Shown here in pieces: positions 61,180 through 64,000 of a DNA stretch of 64,000 nucleotides. The stretch is taken from NCBI GenBank assembly GCA_964509295.1, contig CAZDWS010000007.1, positions 160,735 to 224,734 of the forward strand, written 5' to 3'. The translations under genes and the position numbers were made by a program. Origin of the DNA: JBGSQR01 sp964509295. GTDB lineage: Bacteria; Desulfobacterota; Desulfuromonadia; Geobacterales; Pseudopelobacteraceae. A model generated the notes under the pieces. That model was given only the letters and a program-made list of their open reading frames with translations. It was not told the origin of the DNA and did not search any database. The stretch's first letter is position 1. The number at the start of each line of letters is the position of its first letter.

Positions 61180-61590
61180 TTACGGTTTGCTTTTAACTCC
61201 TACGGGTTTTTCTGCCTTCAACTCGCTATATTTATTAATAAAATTCTTATACTTCTTATTTATTAAAGCAACATTTTCATTGCTATTGTAAGACACCAAT
61301 TCTTTAAATTTTGAATACCCTTTTACTAATTCGATTAGGTTGCTATTACTTGAATGAATATCGTTAATGGCATTCATATTTGACTCTAATTCAGTATTTA
61401 AAAATGAAATTGCACTTTCATGTTTGTCTGTCTTTATATAATTTATTGCATGAATATTGATATTAGCCGCTAGAAATTGTTCAAATAGAATTGATTTGCT
61501 GGAACCATGATAAAATCCTATTACATAAGAAAAATAACTTATCACCATAACCAAACAAGCTGTTATTAATAATCTTAGTACCATTTTCAT
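61180..61590 (-). CDS. Small membrane-anchored protein of the third Rhs cassette
   Basis: The ATG at 61590 follows GAGAGGTG; an in-frame extension to 61644 would overlap the Rhs tip. The 136-residue product has an N-terminal membrane helix (LRLLITACLVMVISYFSYVI) and a helical, Asn/Ser-rich, basic remainder. No family recognised. Position right after a toxin-tip reading frame suggests an immunity protein, but that is only positional. Confidence 0.6.
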   Translation of the reverse strand: MKMVLRLLITACLVMVISYFSYVIGFYHGSSKSILFEQFLAANINIHAINYIKTDKHESAISFLNTELESNMNAINDIHSSNSNLIELVKGYSKFKELVSYNSNENVALINKKYKNFINKYSELKAEKPVGVKSKP

Positions 61591-61604
61591 AAAACACCTC
61601 TCAG

Positions 61605-61960
61605 TTATAAGCCACTTTGTGGTACGCAAATTATTGCGACGCACTGCTGATTAAATACCCACCACCCAGAAGCATCACTTCCAAACCATGGTAGACTTTG
61701 ACTTATTTTTTTACAGCATTTTGTACAGTTACCAATATCACTCATATCAGTCTCACATTCTTTACATATTGCCTTGTATTTATCGTAAGTCTTTTTCACT
61801 TTATCTTTAGTTTTTTGATCGTACTCCAACCCAGTTGAATCCGTATAATTCACCGGATTGTTGTGGACATACCCATAAAGATTTACATCCCCAACCTTCA
61901 AACCCAATCGGATCCTTCTGCAAAAACCTTCCAATCACCGGATCGTATGCCCTGGCACTC
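61605..61960 (-). pseudogene. Third displaced Rhs C-terminal cassette (frameshifted)
   Basis: The Rhs core end reads SARAYDPVIGRFLQKDPIGF in one frame, then VGDVNLYGYVHNNPVNYTD and STGLEYD in the next, showing a single-base insertion near 61895. The tip after TGL (about 75 residues; CKECETDMSDIGNCTKCCKK) is Cys-rich and unrecognised. The intact frame from about 61934 is not a real gene start. Without its core the tip would not be delivered. Confidence 0.75.
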
Positions 61961-61976
61961 AACAATTACATACTAA

Positions 61977-62003
61977 AACGCCGAAAAACATAGTTTTACG
62001 GCG
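61977..62003. repeat. Imperfect inverted repeat
   Basis: CGCCGAAAAAC and GTTTTACGGCG nearly mirror each other around AT, in the gap between the third Rhs cassette and the broken membrane gene. It may be a remnant of a mobile-element end or a folded RNA; nothing nearby supports either. Confidence 0.35.
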
Positions 62004-62038
62004 CATTAAAAGTTCCGGTGGTCTCATGAAGTTTGACG

Positions 62039-62391
62039 TTATGGTTTTCTTCCATCTCCTTGAGGTAAACATTTTTTAAAAAATCGCACCAAGCCACGCA
62101 GCAAAATGGCTATAAGCACCCACCAGACACTTCCACCCAAAAAATACACACAAAAACGAATAGCAGTAAGAGCGGCAAACGATTCAATACCGAGCATATC
62201 GGATATTGTACTAAATACTTGTTCGAAAACAGCAGATGCTGGAAGATTTATAACAAATGCATAAAACCAAGACCAGCATTCTGAACCTGACGAACCTAAT
62301 GCATGGCATCTAACTGAGCGAAGTGTCTCAAATATGCAAAAAGAAAGCTTGCATTAGAACGATAATATTAATTATCCACTTAAATCTCATA
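62039..62391 (-). pseudogene. Broken membrane protein of the PLA2 cassette
   Basis: From the ATG at 62391 (AAAGGAGGG upstream) the frame reads MRFKWIINIIVLMQAFF and then stops. A one-base shift near the T-rich run at about 62338 restores a long frame (CIFETLRSVRCHALG, then WFYAFVINLPASAVFEQVF and hydrophobic stretches) to the stop at 62039. It was probably a polytopic membrane protein placed as immunity partner of the phospholipase-like tip. A sequencing error or programmed shift cannot be excluded. Confidence 0.7.
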
Positions 62392-62474
62392 AATAGTAAA
62401 AGCCCTCCTTTGCTTAAATATTTTTATTGTAAAATTTAAGCCGCTAAACAAAAGTTTTGGAAAATATCTTCATT

Positions 62475-62945
62475 TTATTGAGCATTTGGACCTGGATCAG
62501 GCTTTTTATTATATTGCATCCACCACCAAAGAGGGCTGCTTTTTTTATGTCCACAAGATGCCGCACAGTTTGCTAGCGTCCTGTCGCAACTTGTCATACA
62601 TTCCCCTCTCTTTTTACTGTCGCAAGGCCACTTTGCTCGACAATCAGCATAACAAGTATCGTGGTCTTTACAGCAATTATCGAGAGGATCAACTGGAGAA
62701 AGATACGATTGCCCTGGATTATATGGACCTGCTAAACCACCCGTCCATCCTGGGCCACACCAGTTTCCATGATAGACGAATCCAAAATCTGGATTAGAAA
62801 AGTCATATTGCGAGCTATCGTCGCCTCCGATATCTTGAAGTCCCTTTGGATCTTTCCGATTTACGGAGTTGTTTTTCACATAAGCATAAAGATTTATTCC
62901 ACCCCTGAACCCTATCGGATCCTTTTGAATAAATCTCCCTTCCAT
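62475..62945 (-). CDS. Rhs cassette with phospholipase A2-like toxin tip
   Basis: The frame from the ATG at 62945 begins with the Rhs core end (GRFIQKDPIGFRGGINLYAY ... DPKGL). An in-frame stop at 62967-62969 separates it from further core homology (KTGLYF, stop, RARYYDP) that reaches to 62988. The tip has YHGNWCGPGWTGG (calcium-loop-like) and PVDPLDNCCKDHDTCYADC, the phospholipase A2 active-site pattern with H95-D96, plus many cysteines. It should hydrolyse membrane phospholipids if delivered. As it stands it is a displaced cassette, silent unless recombined onto the main rhs gene. Confidence 0.85.
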   Translation of the reverse strand: MEGRFIQKDPIGFRGGINLYAYVKNNSVNRKDPKGLQDIGGDDSSQYDFSNPDFGFVYHGNWCGPGWTGGLAGPYNPGQSYLSPVDPLDNCCKDHDTCYADCRAKWPCDSKKRGECMTSCDRTLANCAASCGHKKSSPLWWWMQYNKKPDPGPNAQ

Positions 62946-62988
62946 AGGGTCATAATACCTTGCACGTCAGAAGTAGAGCCCTGTTTTC

Positions 62989-63453
62989 TTACGGCTTACC
63001 CATTTCGCGCCCTAAAAACCTTTCACAAATGTTTTTTGCGGTGAAAGAGCCGAAGCATATTGCACAAAATAACACCACAAATACAGCAAATTGGGTGAAT
63101 ATTTTTAGCAATATTTCATCAGCATAAAATTCTGAGTATTTAACCATTGATATAGCAATTGATGTAATAATATAAATTGTATATGTGATAACTGTGTATT
63201 TAAATACCATATTTTTTTTGTAGAAGAGTGCGCCTATGAAGCAGCCAGAAATGAACAACATTATATATTGATTAGTAGCCATAACAACTGCTGCAATTAG
63301 AAATAAAATTTCTTTTGAAAACAAATTAGAGGTCATAATTTTTTTTGTTAGCGAAAAACACATATCATTTATATATATTGCAATGTAAGAATCAAAACTA
63401 AAAGAAAACCAGACTATTAATAAAACTAATAGAAAATTAAGTGATTTATTCAT
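62989..63453 (-). CDS. Polytopic membrane protein after the Rhs main tip
   Basis: The ATG at 63453 follows GGAGATATTGCC; an in-frame start seven codons earlier is less likely. The 154-residue product has four hydrophobic segments (LNFLLVLLIVWFSFSF, EILFLIAAVVMATNQYIMLF, FKYTVITYTIYIITSIAISM, FAVFVVLFCAICFGS). No family recognised. It lies 58 bases after the Rhs tip and is read in the same direction, the expected place for an immunity gene. Its stop abuts the next Rhs core copy by one base. Confidence 0.7.
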   Translation of the reverse strand: MNKSLNFLLVLLIVWFSFSFDSYIAIYINDMCFSLTKKIMTSNLFSKEILFLIAAVVMATNQYIMLFISGCFIGALFYKKNMVFKYTVITYTIYIITSIAISMVKYSEFYADEILLKIFTQFAVFVVLFCAICFGSFTAKNICERFLGREMGKP

Positions 63454-63511
63454 GGCAATATCTCCAAGAAACAATTCATTTGGGCTAGTTGTTAACGTTT
63501 TGAGCTAGAAA

Positions 63512-64000
63512 CTATTGCTTACAGTTTGGGGCACAATCACCAACTTTACCTGCCCATAACAAACAAGCTTTAACCCATTCATAGGCACCAATACCACAGC
63601 CAGGAATATTTCTGCATGGTTTCATCATCTCAATATAGGTATCGTTACACCATTTTATTGGATCACAAGGAGGTGGATTGGGAAAAGGTGTAAATGGAAT
63701 AGGTTTGGCTTTTCCTGCTGTTGGTGGTCGTTTTGACATCAGGCCATCTGGATCAGTAAAATTAACCGGATTATTTTCAACATAAGCATAAAGATTTATC
63801 CCACCCTCAAACCCTATCGGATCCTTCTGCAAAAACCTGCCAATCACCGGATCATAAGCCCTGGCCCTGTAGTGGTAAAACCCCGTCTCTTTGTCTAATT
63901 CTCTGGCCGTGTAAGCATACGGCTGGTTTAATGTGCCGGTTTGTGTCGTATTCCCAAAACTGTCATAACTATAAGTGTTGATGGTTTTCTGCGCACTATC
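63512..64000 (-). CDS. C-terminal end of the main Rhs protein (5' part outside window)
   Basis: The frame enters from the right edge and contains continuous Rhs core sequence: INTYSYDSFGNTTQTGTL, then NQPYAYTARELDKETGFYHY, RARAYDPVIGRFLQKDPIGF, EGGINLYAYVENNPVNFTDP and DGL. After DPDGL, the usual cut point, comes an 80-residue variable tip with Pro-rich linker and cysteines (CDPIKWCNDTYIEMMKPC, CGIGAYEWVKACLLW). The tip family was not recognised. Rhs proteins deliver such tips into neighbouring cells, often through type VI secretion. 162 residues are visible. Confidence 0.88.
   Translation of the reverse strand, partial: DSAQKTINTYSYDSFGNTTQTGTLNQPYAYTARELDKETGFYHYRARAYDPVIGRFLQKDPIGFEGGINLYAYVENNPVNFTDPDGLMSKRPPTAGKAKPIPFTPFPNPPPCDPIKWCNDTYIEMMKPCRNIPGCGIGAYEWVKACLLWAGKVGDCAPNCKQ

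Noticed and set aside
61605..61934. A complete gene starting at about 61934
   Set aside because: The frame begins out of phase inside the Rhs core; correct core codons lie in another frame upstream of a one-base shift.

Overview
The window looks like chromosome from an anaerobic, respiring Gram-negative bacterium of the Geobacter/Desulfuromonas type (Desulfuromonadota). This is inferred from gene content: the block yceD-rpmF-plsX-fabH-fabD-fabG-acpP-fabF-rpiB-glyA, a periplasmic multihaem cytochrome, a membrane polyferredoxin, a fused FAD/Fe-S D-lactate-type dehydrogenase, XylR-type sigma-54 control, and PilZ, HD-GYP, roadblock and chemoreceptor genes. No 16S gene is present, so the genus is not fixed.

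Region 1 (1-14914) is the right-hand part of a prophage or related integrative element. A leftward early operon runs from about 12.4 kb to the left edge: CII-like regulator, micro-membrane proteins, a catalytic-domain-only tyrosine recombinase, an OB-fold ssDNA-binding-like protein, ThyX, Lar-like and MazG-like proteins, a DndC/PAPS-reductase-like protein, a DUF5131 protein, an ASCH protein, zinc ribbons and a primase-helicase cut by the edge. Twelve gene junctions are ATGA or GTGA overlaps. A CI-like repressor is divergent, with palindromic operators between. A full-length integrase sits next to a 3' fragment of tRNA-Pro(GGG), the right attachment site; the intact tRNA should lie left of the window. 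A small ORF near 3.7-3.9 kb is flanked by integron attC-like sites.

Region 2 (15.0-31.4 kb) is core chromosome: periplasmic rhodanese, ClpB, an HEAT-repeat/HD-GYP pair, MalQ, the phospholipid/fatty-acid synthesis operon, RpiB and GlyA. Region 3 (31.4-38.8 kb) holds a DUF523-DUF1722 protein, a polyferredoxin, a Tat-exported DUF362 protein, an unknown exported protein, an MFS transporter and an FG-GAP protein.

Region 4 (38.9-44.4 kb) is the most interesting. A predicted outer-membrane porin, a periplasmic flavin reductase and a tetrahaem cytochrome c lie beside a XylR/DmpR-type sigma-54 activator. Both transcription units have good -24/-12 promoters, and each has a related 29-bp palindromic activator site upstream. 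This looks like a ligand-induced periplasmic respiratory reductase. Both substrate-carboxylate arginines of fumarate reductase appear to be missing, so the electron acceptor is probably not fumarate.

Region 5 (44.4-53.1 kb) carries a Cache-HAMP sensor with a roadblock protein, tRNA-Arg(TCG), a TPR protein, RsmD, CoaD, an aspartate aminotransferase, a DUF1858 protein, a PilZ protein and a chemoreceptor whose sensor-like domain follows the signalling domain. Region 6 (53.1-60.7 kb) has the D-lactate-type dehydrogenase, an isolated RecB and an EamA transporter.

Region 7 (60.9-64.0 kb) is a tandem array of displaced Rhs C-terminal cassettes. Repeated Rhs core ends are joined to different toxin tips, one a phospholipase A2-like domain, each followed by a small membrane or exported protein. 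Some units are frameshifted. The parent rhs gene continues off the right edge.
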